A stretch of DNA of 64,000 nt from NCBI GenBank assembly GCA_930367215.1, contig OV884056.1, positions 279,168,067 through 279,232,066 on the forward strand, written 5' to 3'. Within the stretch, counting starts at the first letter, position 1. Every line of letters starts with the position of its first letter. This document shows, piece after piece, positions 41,788 through 53,215 of the stretch. Below the pieces are notes generated by a model, which saw only the letters and a program-made list of their open reading frames with translations, did not search any database and was not told the origin of the DNA. This DNA is from Pollenia angustigena. Taxonomy: Eukaryota; Arthropoda; Insecta; Diptera; Polleniidae. A program made the translations under genes and the position numbers.

Positions 41788-42706
41788 TATATATAAAAGT
41801 GACCCTTTAAAAAAAAATGTGTTGTCTCCCCGTGTTGTTAGTTGGAGTTATGTTCAAAGTCATAGTTATGGGCAAAATTATAGCCAATGTCACGTTATAG
41901 CCTTTAACTCTAAGCCAATTTCGTAGCTGTTGCGACAGTGAAAATAGATTAACAAAAAAACCTGCCATTTGGCTTAATCTCTGGATCTTAACCACTGGGT
42001 GGCAAACTATGCATTAACCAAACGTATCATATGTGAGAGGAACTGTCTCACACTGGTTTGAATAAAAAAACTGGCAAAATTATTCACTCGCCCCTTGTTT
42101 ATAATCTGAAGCTTTCTAACCTTCGCGGTTTTATTAAAAATTCCAGCAGCAGAAAACAGGCCGAACTTTTGCACTCTTCTCGCCTTTTTGGGTCCAAACG
42201 ACAGCCACCACATGATCCCCAAACGCAAACCCTCAAAGGAAAAGCACTCCCCACGCAGGTGCTGTGAAAAACACAAAGCACTTACGGACACCCATCTTCA
42301 ATCGTGGAACCGCTTTCCGTTTAAATTTTTCACTGTCCATTTCACTGCCCTTCGGTCCTACACTTTACTAACAAAACTACCAGATCTTGACCACAGCTTG
42401 CATTACTACCTCAACCATTTTTAACATCTCATAAGCCGTACCACCGAGCTTAGCTCAAGCACGCATACCTCTATAAAAGTATCGAGCTTTGCCAACAATC
42501 CATCTGGTGCCGTTACAACTGACTCCCATCGTACTAGATAAGTAACTCGGGTTAGCCTACGGTCTCAAAAAATCAAGAAGTTACGTCAATCTTTGCCGAA
42601 TTCCAGGTATGATTGCACCTGATTTGTCTCGGAGGATCCAACACCAAATGGTGAAATATCCTTTAGAAAATAACTACTACCCCGCGGGGTAGTGAAGCTT
42701 ATAGTT
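41788..42706. other. GC-richer stretch, unassigned
   Basis: From about 41990 to 42700 the sequence is visibly less AT-rich, with many CC/CAC words. Small frames overlap on both strands (42007-42424) and are mutually incompatible. No family recognised. Candidates: the decayed body of a retroelement, or unique host DNA. CCCCGCGGGG near 42681 is a 10-bp palindrome. Confidence 0.4.
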
Positions 42707-43177
42707 TAAAGCCTGGTACTCTGTTCAACATTTCACGTGAAATGCTTTCAAAATGCATATGAAAAAAACTTGTACGGAATATCTATGAAATAATGTTGAT
42801 AGAGTTGTACTCTGTTTATTTCGCGAAAAAGTTCCGAAATGTTTCTGGCAACATTTTTTTACAACTGCGAAATAATGTAAGCTGCCTTTACTTCACGTGG
42901 AATTTTAAGCAAAAAATTATGAACTTAATATTAAATAAGAAATAAGAAATTAAAATAACACACCCGTTAACAGTTTTTTTATCCATATTTACTTTTTTTA
43001 TCGAATTTTTTATTAAAAAAAATAATTTTAGTAAAATACATGTGGCGTTTGTTTACATACACGAAACAATGTAGCATACTTTGAAGGAATAAAAACGTCA
43101 AATTGTACAAACTCGCAAGATTGGTAACATTGACATTTGTCAATTTTTCACAACTTTGAACAGAGTACTAGGCTTAA
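42707..43177. mobile_element. TAA-flanked MITE with GTACTCTGTTCAA ends (PIF/Harbinger-like)
   Basis: TAA at 42707-42709 and 43175-43177 flanks 465 bp, AGCCTGGTACTCTGTTCAAC to TTGAACAGAGTACTAGGCT. Sub-terminal TTTCACGTGAAAT palindrome on the left. 3-bp TAA duplication fits PIF/Harbinger. Confidence 0.8.
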
Positions 43178-43359
43178 ATCGAAAATTTTGGTTAATATCA
43201 AAGTCATGATCATATAGTCAAAGCCAAAGCCACAGTTGATGTGGATGTCGTTAATCATATTTAAGCACAAATTCAAAGGCTTTGGCAAGGGAAAGGCCTA
43301 ATTAACAAAAGCGGAAGGCGAAAGATGTTCGTCCGCTAAGCTTTTCCGCTGATGTTTCA

Positions 43360-43669
43360 TACCTAAACAAGAGCGTCAAAGATGTGTCACGAACAGGCGT
43401 TTTAACTTTCTTGTTCAATAGAACCCACATGAAAGAAATATAAAATGGATATAAAACCGCTAGATTGACCAAAAAATAGCTAAATTGCCATTATTTATAA
43501 CCTATATCGGCCAACTTCACTTTAAACGCGTTGTCAAAAGCGGATTTTTCAATTACAAAGAGCTGTCGCAGCGGTTTCTAGGTATGCTCCATACAAATTG
43601 TGTTAGCATGATAATTTTTGACAGCTAGAAAACGCTTTCCGCTCTTGTTTGAGTACGCCTGTTTAGGTA
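43360..43669. mobile_element. TA-flanked MITE with CCTAAACA ends
   Basis: TA at 43360-43361 and 43668-43669 flanks CCTAAACAAGAGCGTC and its partly conserved inverse CGCTCTTGTTTGAGTACG...TGTTTAGG. The interior has GAACAGGCGTTTTAAC. Non-coding. Confidence 0.6.
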
Positions 43670-43709
43670 CGGCGGTAGTAAAAGTCAAACGTGATAACCA
43701 TAACTAATT

Positions 43710-43863
43710 TATGGGTGATTATTTAAGAGCTAAAGGAAAGTTTAAAAAAAAATCTTAATTTGAATCGATAGTATGGTCCATATAATTTAACAAAACACGA
43801 AACGTGCGTGAGCTGTTTAAACCAGTGTTGCCAAAAAGATATTAGCTTAAAAATTACGCGATA
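43710..43863. mobile_element. 154-bp MITE derived from the DD41D mariner
   Basis: Both mariner termini with almost everything between them deleted. The left TATGGGTGATTATTTAAGAG...AATCGATAGTATGGTCCATA is joined directly to AACAAAACACGAAACGTGCG...CAGTGTTGCCAAAAAGATA and ATTACGCGATA. No transposase sequence remains. It documents how the MITE arose from the copies at 11821 and 21873. Confidence 0.93.
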
Positions 43864-44996
43864 TGTAAAGAATTATTTTTTCACTTATTAAGTTTAAGGT
43901 TGATCTTTTATGCCAGTAATATGTCTAGTATATTGCTCTTCAAGCCTCAAGGGAAGTTTTCAGTTCCCGGATAACCACACGCACCTTTAAATTTTTTTTT
44001 CTATTTTGTATTTGAAAATGTTTAAACAGCCAGTTTAATCTTCGGCTTCATTAATTCCCTTTTATTATGAGAAAATACAAAGTATAAAGGATTTAAAAAA
44101 GCACCATAAAAATGACCACATATTTTCAGCTCCGACTTTACAATTCCTTTCAGCTTTTTTTTACTTTATGCGTTTACTGAATAGACCTCATCACAAGTTA
44201 AAGTTGATGAATGGAATAGAAAACAAACAAAAACCGAATGAAATGAACACATACACGGAAAGACAGACAGAGAGACATCGGTCTGTTATGTTACATTTAT
44301 TTTTTTTTTTTGGAGGGGTATGTATTACTGGGCGCAGGAAAACAATTTTCGTACAATATTGTAAATAAATCTAAAGAACCCATATAAACAAAAACGGAGA
44401 GAAAAAAACTTAAAACATGGCGACGTCTATGACCATGTCCGGGCGAGAAGACATCAGCGACGGTGGTGGTGATGGCGATGATGATTCTGCTGATTGTAAA
44501 AAGGCTGATGATGTTGCTGAAAGCTTTTGACGACGCACTGGTTTGGCGTTGCATGGTTTTCAATCATTTGCATCCATTAATCAATTCAATTTAATTCAAG
44601 AGTTTGTTTTATGTTTTTTTTTTTTTTTTTGTTTATTTCAAACTCGCCTAGATTAACAATAACAAAAACTGGACGAAAAGCGCAAAATGTAACATAAACA
44701 AACAAAAAAAAAATGCTAAATCTAGTATAGAATTTCCTGAAAAGTGGTGTGATTTAAATAAAAAAAAGTGCAGTCAATCAACGAAAAACTTTCGAAATGA
44801 AAAACGCCTTCTCTTGCAGCTTCTTTGTGTCTGGTTTAGATTTTTTTTTAAAGGAGTTTAAGTTTTCTCTTCTTTCTAATTTAGCAAGCTTTAAAATTAA
44901 AACTTGAGAGAGGTTAATTTGGAAAATGTCATTGAATTTTTTTTGTTTATTTCAATTTATAGTGATATAAAAAAAATTTGCTTAATACTTTTTATA
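43864..44996. other. Transposon-poor stretch
   Basis: No transposon ends recognised. A short ATG frame at 44417-44530 (MATSMTMSGREDISDGGG, Asp/Gly-rich, 37 codons) lies in a locally GC-richer patch; not supported as a gene. Confidence 0.4.
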
Positions 44997-45862
44997 ACCT
45001 TCACTACCACTGGTGGTGAATGGGGGTATACTAGGTTTGTCATTTCGTGTGAAATCTTTTTAATATTCATCTAAGACCCCATAAAGCTTATGTTTATATT
45101 CTGGGTCCTTGTGTTATTCTAAGTCGATTTAGCCATGTCCGTATGTCTGTCCATCTGTTGAAATCACGCTAACTTTCGAACGACTGAAAAGAAAAGACCA
45201 ATATTGATGTCAAATTGTTTCTAGTGCTCCTAAGCAGTTTGGGATTGCAATCCAGCAAAATCGTTTCAGTAAAATAGGAGTTATAAATCAAAATGTGGAA
45301 CAATAAACCCTTAAAATTGATTATTTTATTAGTAACACTAGCATTAATAGTGCCGGTATGCACATATTGACAAAAGATTTCGCAAAAATTCTAGACTAGA
45401 AATCATACCACAAAATTTCGTAAAGATCGGTCCATAATTTACCATAGGACCAATATTAAGCCCACTCTGGGGGGCTACTCTCTATTGCGATGCGAAAGAA
45501 AATTGTAGCAAATCTAGCGATTGGTACTCTTCAATACGTTTGCGCATGTGTCTTTCGCATCTTTTAATTTTTTTCTTTTCGTAAATCATCACTTTATATT
45601 ATTTAAATTTTCGGATTTCAAATATTTTTACACACTTTGTCATTTCATTACTATAAATCCGCGCCATCTTTAATTTTTATTGCCACTATCGCTTCATTTT
45701 CAGAAAATTTTGCGAAAGTGATAGAGAGTACCAAGTTGGCATTTAGCTTCGCATTGAAATTGTTTTCGCATCGCAATAGAGAGTAGACCCCCTGGATATA
45801 TTCTGATTGTAGGCGGAAGGTGTCACGGATTCGGCACAGCCGAAAAAAGCACTCTAACTTGT
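44997..45862 (+). mobile_element. Mini-me-like element, copy E, with a nested MITE
   Basis: Head ATAACCTTCACTACCACTGG, GTTTGTCATTTCGTGTGAAA, TTCTGGGTCCTTGTGTTATT, GTCCGTATGTCTGTCC and GCAAAATCGTTTCAGTAAAA. Only one 153-bp-type unit, cut by the MITE at 45471-45791. Tail GATTCGGCACAGCCGAA...TAACTTGT. Confidence 0.75.
45467..45795. mobile_element. MITE with TACTCTCTATTGCGATGCG ends
   Basis: CTGG at 45467-45470 and 45792-45795 flanks 321 bp, GGGGCTACTCTCTATTGCGA to TCGCAATAGAGAGTAGACCCC. The sub-terminal GTACTCTTCAATACG/TAGAGAGTACC part also recurs in inverse. Inserted in copy E. Target-duplication length not certain. Confidence 0.8.
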
Positions 45863-46780
45863 TAAGAGAAACAATTAACATTTCTAATGTATGTACATGT
45901 ATTCGGTTATGCCAAATTTTTCATGTCGTCTACAAAGAATTTGCATTTCTTTAATTTACATAGTGTTTGTGATGTATTTTAAAGCAGTCCTTTTAAACTC
46001 TTTTAACAATAAACATCAAACAATCATTAAACAATTGTTCATAAAAAAACTAATATGGGCCTAATTCATTTGTTACGGCTTTAGGCAGAAGTCTGCCTTA
46101 TACGGGACCAGTGATGCCAACTTAGCGTTTGTTGAGCTAGATTTAGCTCTTTCTAAAGTATGTACCTAAAACAAGAAAAACAAATTTAAGTACTAAACTA
46201 AACAAAAGCACATTTTTGGACCTTTTTGTTATTACCATATAGGCCGTTTGCTTTTGATCCGCTATGGTTAATTTTTTCGTTCTTCTGATCAAATCGTGTT
46301 GTGAAAACTGTTTTACAAACTTAAAACCATTAACTGCGCCAAATTTTAATCCAAAACTGCTTAAAAGAGAACTAGAAACAATTTGATATGAAAAATCATT
46401 ATTTTCTGTTGACTTGCTCGGCAATGAGGGTTATTTCAACATGACTCCATCGAGGACCCATACTGTACAAATATATGTTTTAACGGGCCTGTTCTGAAAA
46501 CAACTTTAACTCAAACTACGTGATTTTAAATCACATGTGCCTTTTAAAATCACACGTGTATATTTTGGTGTTCCGTTTTTTAGTGTTTCAGTTTGATTTT
46601 CAATTTCCAAAAGCACACCGAGGAATACAAAAACGGTAAATTGAACAATTTTTCCACAAAATCTTATCAAGAAAGTATTAAAAAAAAAATGAACGCAAAA
46701 ACTTTATCAAAATCTTGATGAAATGTTTTGTGAAAAAATATAAAAAATAGGTACGATTTTCACCCCTTAAACGTTCGGAT
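45863..46780. other. Spacer with a solo CAGTGATGCC end
   Basis: ACCAGTGATGCCAACTTAG near 46107 matches the left terminus of the hAT at 23143, but no matching right end follows. The minus-strand frame at 46143-46424 has no recognised motif. Confidence 0.4.
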
Positions 46781-47566
46781 TTCGAAAAAGTACCAAACTT
46801 GTATTTGTATTTTTAAAATACGTTAAGAATGTTTTACAATATTTTTTCAATGTTTATTGATTTAATTTTGTATGTTCAATAATATAAAAAAGTCAATCAA
46901 TCAAAATAAAGAACAAAAAAGTACCAAAAAGTCTTTTTTTATAGTTTTTCATTCACTCTGTAGCCTGTATGGTGAATTTTATGTTTCTAGCTTCAATATT
47001 ATAGTGAACTCAAAGAGTACCAGTTAAAGGACGAAAAAGTACCAAAAATATCCCATTTACAAATTCTTATAAAATTAAACATACAGTATCCTGAGTGAAT
47101 GAGAAATTATAAGAGGGTGTTTTTGGTAAAGTTTTGCTCATCCACTAGTACTTTTTAAATTTCCAGTACCAAAAAAAGTACGATTCGAAAAAGTACCAAA
47201 CTTGTACTTGTATTTTTAAAATACGTTAAGAATGTGATATAATTTTTTCTATGTTTATTGATTTAATTTTGTAAGTTCAATAATATAAAAAAATCAATCA
47301 ATCAATCAAAATAAAGAACAAAAAAGTACCAAGAAGTCTCCTTTTATAGTTTTTCATTTACCCTGTAGACTTCATGGTGAATTTTAAGTTTCTAGCTTCA
47401 ATATTGTAGTGAATTCAAAAAGTACCAAAAATATACCTTTTAATGATTCTAATAAAATTAAACATACAATGTCCTGAGTGAATGGGAAATTATAAGAGGA
47501 AGTTTTTTTGTTACATGTTTCTTCAATTGGTACTGTTTAAATTTCAGTACCAGAAATAGGTACGAT
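46781..47566. repeat. 403-bp tandem duplication
   Basis: TTCGAAAAAGTACCAAACTT at 46781 and again at 47184. Both are followed by TATTTTTAAAATACGTTAAG, TCAATCAAAATAAAGAACAA, TTTCTAGCTTCAATATT and CCTGAGTGAATG. The copies differ by small indels and substitutions. GTACC/GGTAC words punctuate the unit. Confidence 0.88.
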
Positions 47567-47702
47567 CAGCTGTTCGCTTTTTGTTATATGAAAACCAATA
47601 CAAAAGCTTACCGAAATGCAATGTACCGTAGCTGCAACGTACCAATCTGTATTAAATAGAATTCCATGCCGTTGACATTTGTAAGACGTGACATTTGTAA
47701 GA

Positions 47703-48145
47703 CAGTGATGGGCGGCTTGTATGTTACATTGAATACGGGTATTTTTGCTATTTTTTTGGTACTTTTTTCAGTATAGCTATGGAATTGCGACAAAACAACT
47801 TACAATACAACATATTTCCATATATACAAATTTTCATATGCTTAGAAGTACAAAATAATCAAATACATATACACAAACAATGGAAATGAGAAACATATAA
47901 AATCAAAGCCTTTTATATGTTTCTCACCTTATTTGGTGTATGCATATTTACAAAATATATGTATGCTAAAAATATATACACTAAAATACATACTTATTTG
48001 TTTATTGTAAGTCTATAAAATAAATATTTATTTATTTATTAACGTTTTTTACATACACAAAATACTTTTTTGATACCATTTAAATCACTTGGTACTTTTT
48101 CTGCACAGCGGTCACCATTTAAACATTTTTTGATTCCCATCACTG
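47703..48145. mobile_element. Possible hAT-type MITE (CAGTGATGGG ends)
   Basis: CAGTGATGGGCGGC on the left and GATTCCCATCACTG on the right. The 8-bp flanks do not match, so the pairing rests on the ends alone. The interior is AT-rich with ATATGT/ACATAT repeats. ACATTTGTAAGAC is duplicated just outside the left end. Confidence 0.45.
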
Positions 48146-49688
48146 TGTGTATTGTTTTATGTATACTATTGCTCTTCGTTTATGTATGGGAAAAACATAT
48201 GACACGTTGTTAAATGTTCTATAAGTGCACCAACAAACTTACAGTACTGTGCGTTACATTACGGGTACATCAACGTTCGCCTAACTGGGCCTTTAGTTTT
48301 AGAGATGAGGTTACTGAATTTTCCTTTACTCTTTTAGCGATCGAATATTTATTTTAGCTTTGACCCAGACTCGGGTCACTTGCGAACAATTCATTTCGTG
48401 CACATACTTCAAAACCAAATGAATACTCGTTTTCTTATTTGTATTTTCAACAATATCTACCCTACTTTTTTATTATAGTTTTAGTAACCTCGTAAAAAAA
48501 AGAACACTTTCTAACGCCTCCTCGTTTTATAAAATATATTTAAAGCACTGGACCCTCCTCCTTTAAAGCAGCTTTGTGATTTGAATTTAACAATTTTGTT
48601 TTTTGTTTTTTTTTGCTGCTCCTGCATTAGTAGTTTGTTGTGTATTGAACGTTTTTTTTTTTTTATATTAAAAACTGATATCCAACCCTTTTCAATGACT
48701 AGTCCAACAACATTAAATAAGTTCAATTTATTTCATTGTTTAGCTCTTGAAACATGTAGACCAGACCCCACGCAAAAGATCCTTTTTTTTTGAGTTTTAT
48801 AACCCAATCGAAACCAATACCCGTGCAGTAAAATCGGCATTGTTGTTTTAGAAAAGAAGTATTGCATTACACTGCGGCAAAAATAAAACGACTTTAGTTG
48901 AAAAGTTTTTATGGCCAAGTTTTACATGACTTCGTTTCCAAAAAGTGTTTCAAATTGACCTTAATCAGTAAATGTTTCTTGTTTTTTTTTCTTTCTTTAA
49001 GTTGGAAATGGGGAAAAAGAATGAAATAAAATGTTCTTACTTTTATTTTGTTTCGCTTATTATTTTTTGCAAAAAAGATAAGACTATAAATTTATATGAG
49101 TGAAATTAGGAAATTTTATTTTCATTTTTAGATTCTTTGGAATTTCTACAACTCTTTCTAATCAATTTGTATAAGTGAATAACAATTTTTAAAAAAGGGA
49201 AGCTGTTTTAAGCAATAACATAATAAAGCAATAAAATAAATAAAATAGTTTTAGTTTCTCTGTTTTAATCAAAAGGACATGCCTTGTTTTTTTATCTCTT
49301 AGTATGAAGTGCTGTGGTATATTTAAAGTAATTTTGTTTTAAATAAATTTGGTTTGTTTTTTATAGAGAGTCGTAAAACTAAACAGAAGGGGACAAATAA
49401 TTGCACCCTTAAAGGATAAAATCAATTTTGGAAAAAAAATTGGTTGCTAAAGTAAAATAAGCACAAGTATAAAAGGGTGAACCTTAACATGGTGGTTTGT
49501 AAGACCGATAAAACTTAAATTAGCAAAATAACACAAATTATTAAAACGAAAAAACCGAAGTAAGAAAGAACATGTAAATCAATTAAATAGAAAATCATTC
49601 AAAGCAAATTTCGATCTACCAAACCTAAAGTACAGTTCGGTTTAAAATGCCTTTCTTCATAAAAACGATTTGATGAACTTTAGCCTAA
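48146..49688. other. AT-rich spacer, nothing recognised
   Basis: No transposon ends or supportable gene; small frames around 48511-48918 overlap on opposite strands. Confidence 0.45.
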
Positions 49689-50298
49689 TGAACCCTACGG
49701 TCAATAACCGGATACCCGGGTAACTTTTTCAACTTAAAAATGCTCGCAATTCTTTCAGAATGAAGATGTTGCGATGAAACTCCAAATCGTCGCTATTCAG
49801 GACTTACAAAACATTATAAGAGAAAAAAAAATACATATATATAGCCAGATCTTTGCTTAAAACCGTTTAACATCCGACACCTACGCGAGTCAATGACCGG
49901 GTTCCGCGGTACCCCTAAAAGTTTTATTTGTTTTTCTTTATAAATTACCACGGTTTCTTGACTTTGATTGAAAAACCATATAAATTTGTTTTTTTAAAAC
50001 TTTTTTATTGTTCAAATGTTATACTTGCGTTGACACCATTTAATAACAGATCCTGAAGTGTCGAGTAATTGGAATGTTCCCCTAAATCAGTGATAACCAC
50101 TCCATAGACTCGCGAGCAAGTCAATAATCGTATTTTTCACACAGACACGGTCGGCAATTCACATGTATATTACAACTTTGTTCGTTTCAAAACATCAGAC
50201 TATCATCAGTCTCTGCGACCGCACACAAGCACATAATATCTTTGTGTGCGTGCGTTCGGGGCTTTCTTAGTTCGGGGCTTGGTTATCACTGCCCTAAA

Positions 50299-51240
50299 TC
50301 AATGGTGGTAAAAAAAATTATATATTGTGATGGTGAGCCAACTACCATAGAAAGGACCTATTAGATCCTTAGCCACTCTTTTCCCTTGTCGTATCTCAGG
50401 ACCCTTTGGTGATTTCCCGGTAAATAGTAGGTCATCGAGCGGATTGGAGCTTCTTGCATCACAAATCCACAAAACTGTAATCCCCAATTTGGCTGGATTG
50501 GCATTCGGATTCACTGGATGTTTACATCGTCAAGTCGTATAAAACGTCGCAGTCACCAGAATCTGTTAATGGTCATTGTTACTCGATATAGAGGATACGA
50601 TGTGATGGCACATAAATCTTTCGTATTATCATTCATGAACGATTTGCTCCTGTCATTAACATATCATTAAAGGCAACCATTTCATTTACTGTTATAAATC
50701 TGTGGTTTTCATGGGTAACCGCGTATGTCTTAAAATAAAATTTTTCAGGAGAGCACATTTTGAACTTTGTAATTGAGTTAAAACATCGGAATGGGCCTAT
50801 CAGTTCTTAAAAATTTTTTTAAAAATGTAAAGAGCGCTTAAAATTAAGCGATATAGCATCAACATTTCAAAATCGAAAAAATAGACATACGCGGTTGCCC
50901 ATGAAATCCACAGATATTTCCAATTAAGTCATGGTGTTGTTGGGTTAGTTTCAATATAGACTGCATATGTGGCATCTGTTTTTTTGGTTTGTCTGACGCA
51001 CTATTGTACCCACCATATTTACTCTCAAGTTTGAGCTTTTGAAAGCAATTCCGTTGATCGTGCAGGCCCACAACGTTGCCGTAGAATATTAAGACTTCTA
51101 GTTTTGATGGGATAACAAATTGTGCTTTTGCCACACGGCAAAATATTTACTTCGGCATCCCTTTCATCTGAACGCTCATCGTAAATATCAGCATAAGACA
51201 GATTATATTTACAGTATAGGGTGTTTCACCGACTACACGT
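50299..51240 (-). pseudogene. piggyBac transposase relic
   Basis: N-terminal acidic segment near 51215-51120: ADIYDERSDERDAEV. Then a middle part at 51134-50859 with KLTQQHHDLIGNICGF. The catalytic-domain piece at 50514-50299 reads LGITVLWICDARSSNPLDD, LFTGKSPKGPEIRQGKRVAK and LIGPFYGSWLTITIYNFF. Family pattern from memory: a Lys-Gly-Ile-x-x-W-x-x-x-Asp-Ala block, a Gly-Lys, an Arg-Gln-Gly block and IT.DNFF; the Asp of DNFF is Tyr here. The middle contains an inverted duplication and stops. Inactive. Confidence 0.65.
50697..50922. repeat. Inverted duplication inside piggyBac relic
   Basis: AATCTGTGGTTTTCATGGGT...AACCGCGTATGTC (50697-50731) is mirrored by GACATACGCGGTTGCCCATG...AAATCCACAGAT (50883-50919). 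About 35-bp arms separated by some 150 bp. Confidence 0.8.
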
Positions 51241-51967
51241 TCAGACAACTGTTCGATAGATCAGTTCTATTTAGTTTTTTTTCCTCTGATAAATGTTTGT
51301 ATTGGCTTTATGATAAAAACTTCACTTTATGCGACATTCTTACCTAATTTTTAATTAAAATTCCACAAGCGCTATAAATTATTTCTTTTAATTAGTATTG
51401 TGGTTATTTTGTTGAACTATTTATGGTTTTTAATCGAAATTTTTTTTTAATATTTTAATATTTTTATTATTTCTTTTTTATATCTACAAGGGTAGTAGCG
51501 ATACTTCTTTAAACCGACCTACATGCATATGTAAGAGCAACAAGCAAATGCCTTTAGTATTTAAAAGCTAAAAAAAATTTAAAAAGCACCGTATCAAAGA
51601 AGAACAAAAAATTGCTATGTGTATACTTTAGCGACTTCTTTTGATAGCTACAAAGGGCTTTGCGACAGAAGACAAAGTGAAGCATATCAATTTAAGACAA
51701 AAATCTACATAATTTGATTATTTTTATATACGGACATTTATTTTTGGCCTATTTTGCAACACTATCTATATGTGATTGAACTAAAAACAATATTTTCTAA
51801 TATAAAAGTGCAAAAATCTACAAAGGGGTACCGGGGTACCCGGTTATTGACTAGTGTTTATTTTGTTAGTTATTGACCGTAGGGTTAAAACATCAAAATT
51901 TGGATTAAAACAAAATATAAAATTTTATCAAATTAGATAATTTTGTTCCAAAGATTAATATATGGCA

Positions 51968-52141
51968 TTAATATTATAGCGCCAGGGAAGCAGGCGCATC
52001 GGACGACCATCACAAACCTGGAAACGTCAAATCATAACCGAACTGTTCGAGCTACGAATACAGTGGAACGAAGTCAAACATCGCGCTAATGATCGAGATC
52101 ATTGGAGTCAACTTGTTGCGGCCATATGCTCCTCAGAAGAG
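51968..52141 (+). pseudogene. C-terminal fragment of a non-LTR retrotransposon protein
   Basis: Reads QGSRRIGRPSQTWKRQIITE, LFELRIQWNEVKHRANDRDH, WSQLVAAICSSEE then TAA. The GRP..TW.R...EL....W.E....A.DR..W..LV pattern is the usual C-terminus of a group of insect LINE reverse-transcriptase proteins (from memory). Only the last 50-odd codons are left, consistent with 5' truncation. It belongs to a different family from the element at 17262. Confidence 0.6.
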
Positions 52142-52159
52142 TAAAAGGAACATATATAT

Positions 52160-52800
52160 ATATAATGGGTAAAGCGCCTGTTCTTGAAGAATCGCATTTT
52201 GGACGTCCCATATTGGCCACATATTCGAGCATTATTGGAAGTATTTCACGAATTACACGAACAATGTTGACCTCCAAGGTGTAAATTGTTGCTGGTTTGT
52301 TAACATTAACCAGTGACTTTACGTAGCCCCACAGGAAATAATCTACAGATTGACAGCTTTATTTCTCGAAATCAACTTATCGCCAAATTTTTATTTTAAT
52401 AAGCCGTCGTATGACAAGCAGTGCCATCCTATTAAAATCACATCTCGACCGGATCAATGTCTTCCCTAAATCAAACGAAAAAATCATTGAAAATGGTGCG
52501 GTAACGAACTTCATTGACCATTACGCAAGCTCCGGCTTCTGTTTTAAAGTAATAAGGTCTGTGGCCTGATTCTGGTAGTCGTGATCGAGTACTTTCTCGA
52601 TTCGAAAGCAATTTAATTATTTCAGGCAATACTGAACGAATCGGAATTATTTTTTCAGGGTTGTAAAGCATTAATTTGAGTTTAACAATACTGAAAAAAA
52701 ATTCTATTCGAATCGAGAAAGAAGTCGATCACGACTGCCAGATAAAGGCCCCTGATAATGTCACCAGCATAGAGATGGAATGGTTGTGGATTGGTACACT
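52160..52800 (-). pseudogene. Mariner transposase relic (family 3), split by a MITE
   Basis: Minus strand: PFHLYAGDII (about 52790-52752), MITE, then RPYYFKTEAGACVMVNEVRY and RTIFNDFF (52560-52474). After decay comes DYFLWGYVKSLVNVNKPAT and LEVNIVRVIREILPIMLEYV (52340-52180). The middle with the second catalytic Asp is unrecognisable. Related by sequence to the relic at 55180-56980. Confidence 0.7.
52563..52750. mobile_element. MITE (GCAGTCGTGATCGA), copy 2
   Basis: GGCCTGATTCTGGTAGTCGT...GATCGAGTACTTTCTCGATT is mirrored by AATCGAGAAAGAAGTCGATC...ACGACTGCCAGATAAAGGCC. A diverged sibling of 26118-26351; TACTGAACG and TTGTAAAGCATT interior blocks are shared. Splits the mariner frame between GDII and PYYF. 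Confidence 0.8.
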
Positions 52801-53035
52801 GAAAAAAGAAATTCGTACTAAATTTAATTTTTTTTTTTGCTTTTAGTGCAAGTCAAACTTAAAAATTTAAACAAGAATAACGCCAAAAAAAAACTTAAAG
52901 CAATAAAAAATGGGATTGCGTCCTATATGCGTGCATAAGCATCTAACTAATGCCTTAAAATTGCAGTAATTTGCGATTCTGATTCCGCCAAATTTTTCGA
53001 TTTTGAAGCGATTTTTGTTATTATTTTTTTTTTAA

Positions 53036-53215
53036 TATTAATATTTATCTAAGACCCTGTAAAGTATGCATATATCTTCTGGTTCCATGATTTATTTTAA
53101 AACGATTTTGCCATGTCCGTCTGTCTGTTCGAATCACGATCACCTTCGAACAACTCAAAGGAAAGAATAATATAGGTGCAATATTGTTTCTAGATCTCCA
53201 TAGCGAATGTGGATC
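53036..53215 (+). mobile_element. Mini-me-like fragment, copy F
   Basis: ATTTATCTAAGACCCTGTAA, AGTATGCATATATCTTCTGG, GCCATGTCCGTCTGTCTGTTC and CACCTTCGAACAACTCAAAG. Head and tail absent. Confidence 0.65.

Larger units (their letters stand above)
49689..51888 (-). mobile_element. piggyBac element, decayed
   Basis: TTAA at 51885-51888 and its one-base variant TGAA at 49689-49692 flank 2192 bp beginning CCCTACGGTCAATAACCGG and ending TTATTGACCGTAGGG. CCC(T)-type ends plus TTAA fit piggyBac. The minus strand encodes the transposase relic. ATACCCGGGTA and GGGTACCCGG sub-terminal words mirror each other. Confidence 0.82.

Noticed and set aside
42007..42424. Several overlapping frames on both strands
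   Set aside because: Mutually exclusive frames in a GC-richer patch, where stop codons are rarer by composition; no motif recognised.
44417..44530. 37-codon ATG frame, Asp/Gly-rich
   Set aside because: Too short, no flanking splice or conservation evidence; mentioned only as a GC-richer patch.
46107..46125. Second copy of the CAGTGATGCCAACTT hAT
   Set aside because: Only a left terminus is present; no inverse end within several kb.
47703..48145. hAT assignment by 8-bp target duplication
   Set aside because: The CAGTGATGGG/CCCATCACTG ends pair but the adjacent 8 bp do not match, so only a tentative call was kept.
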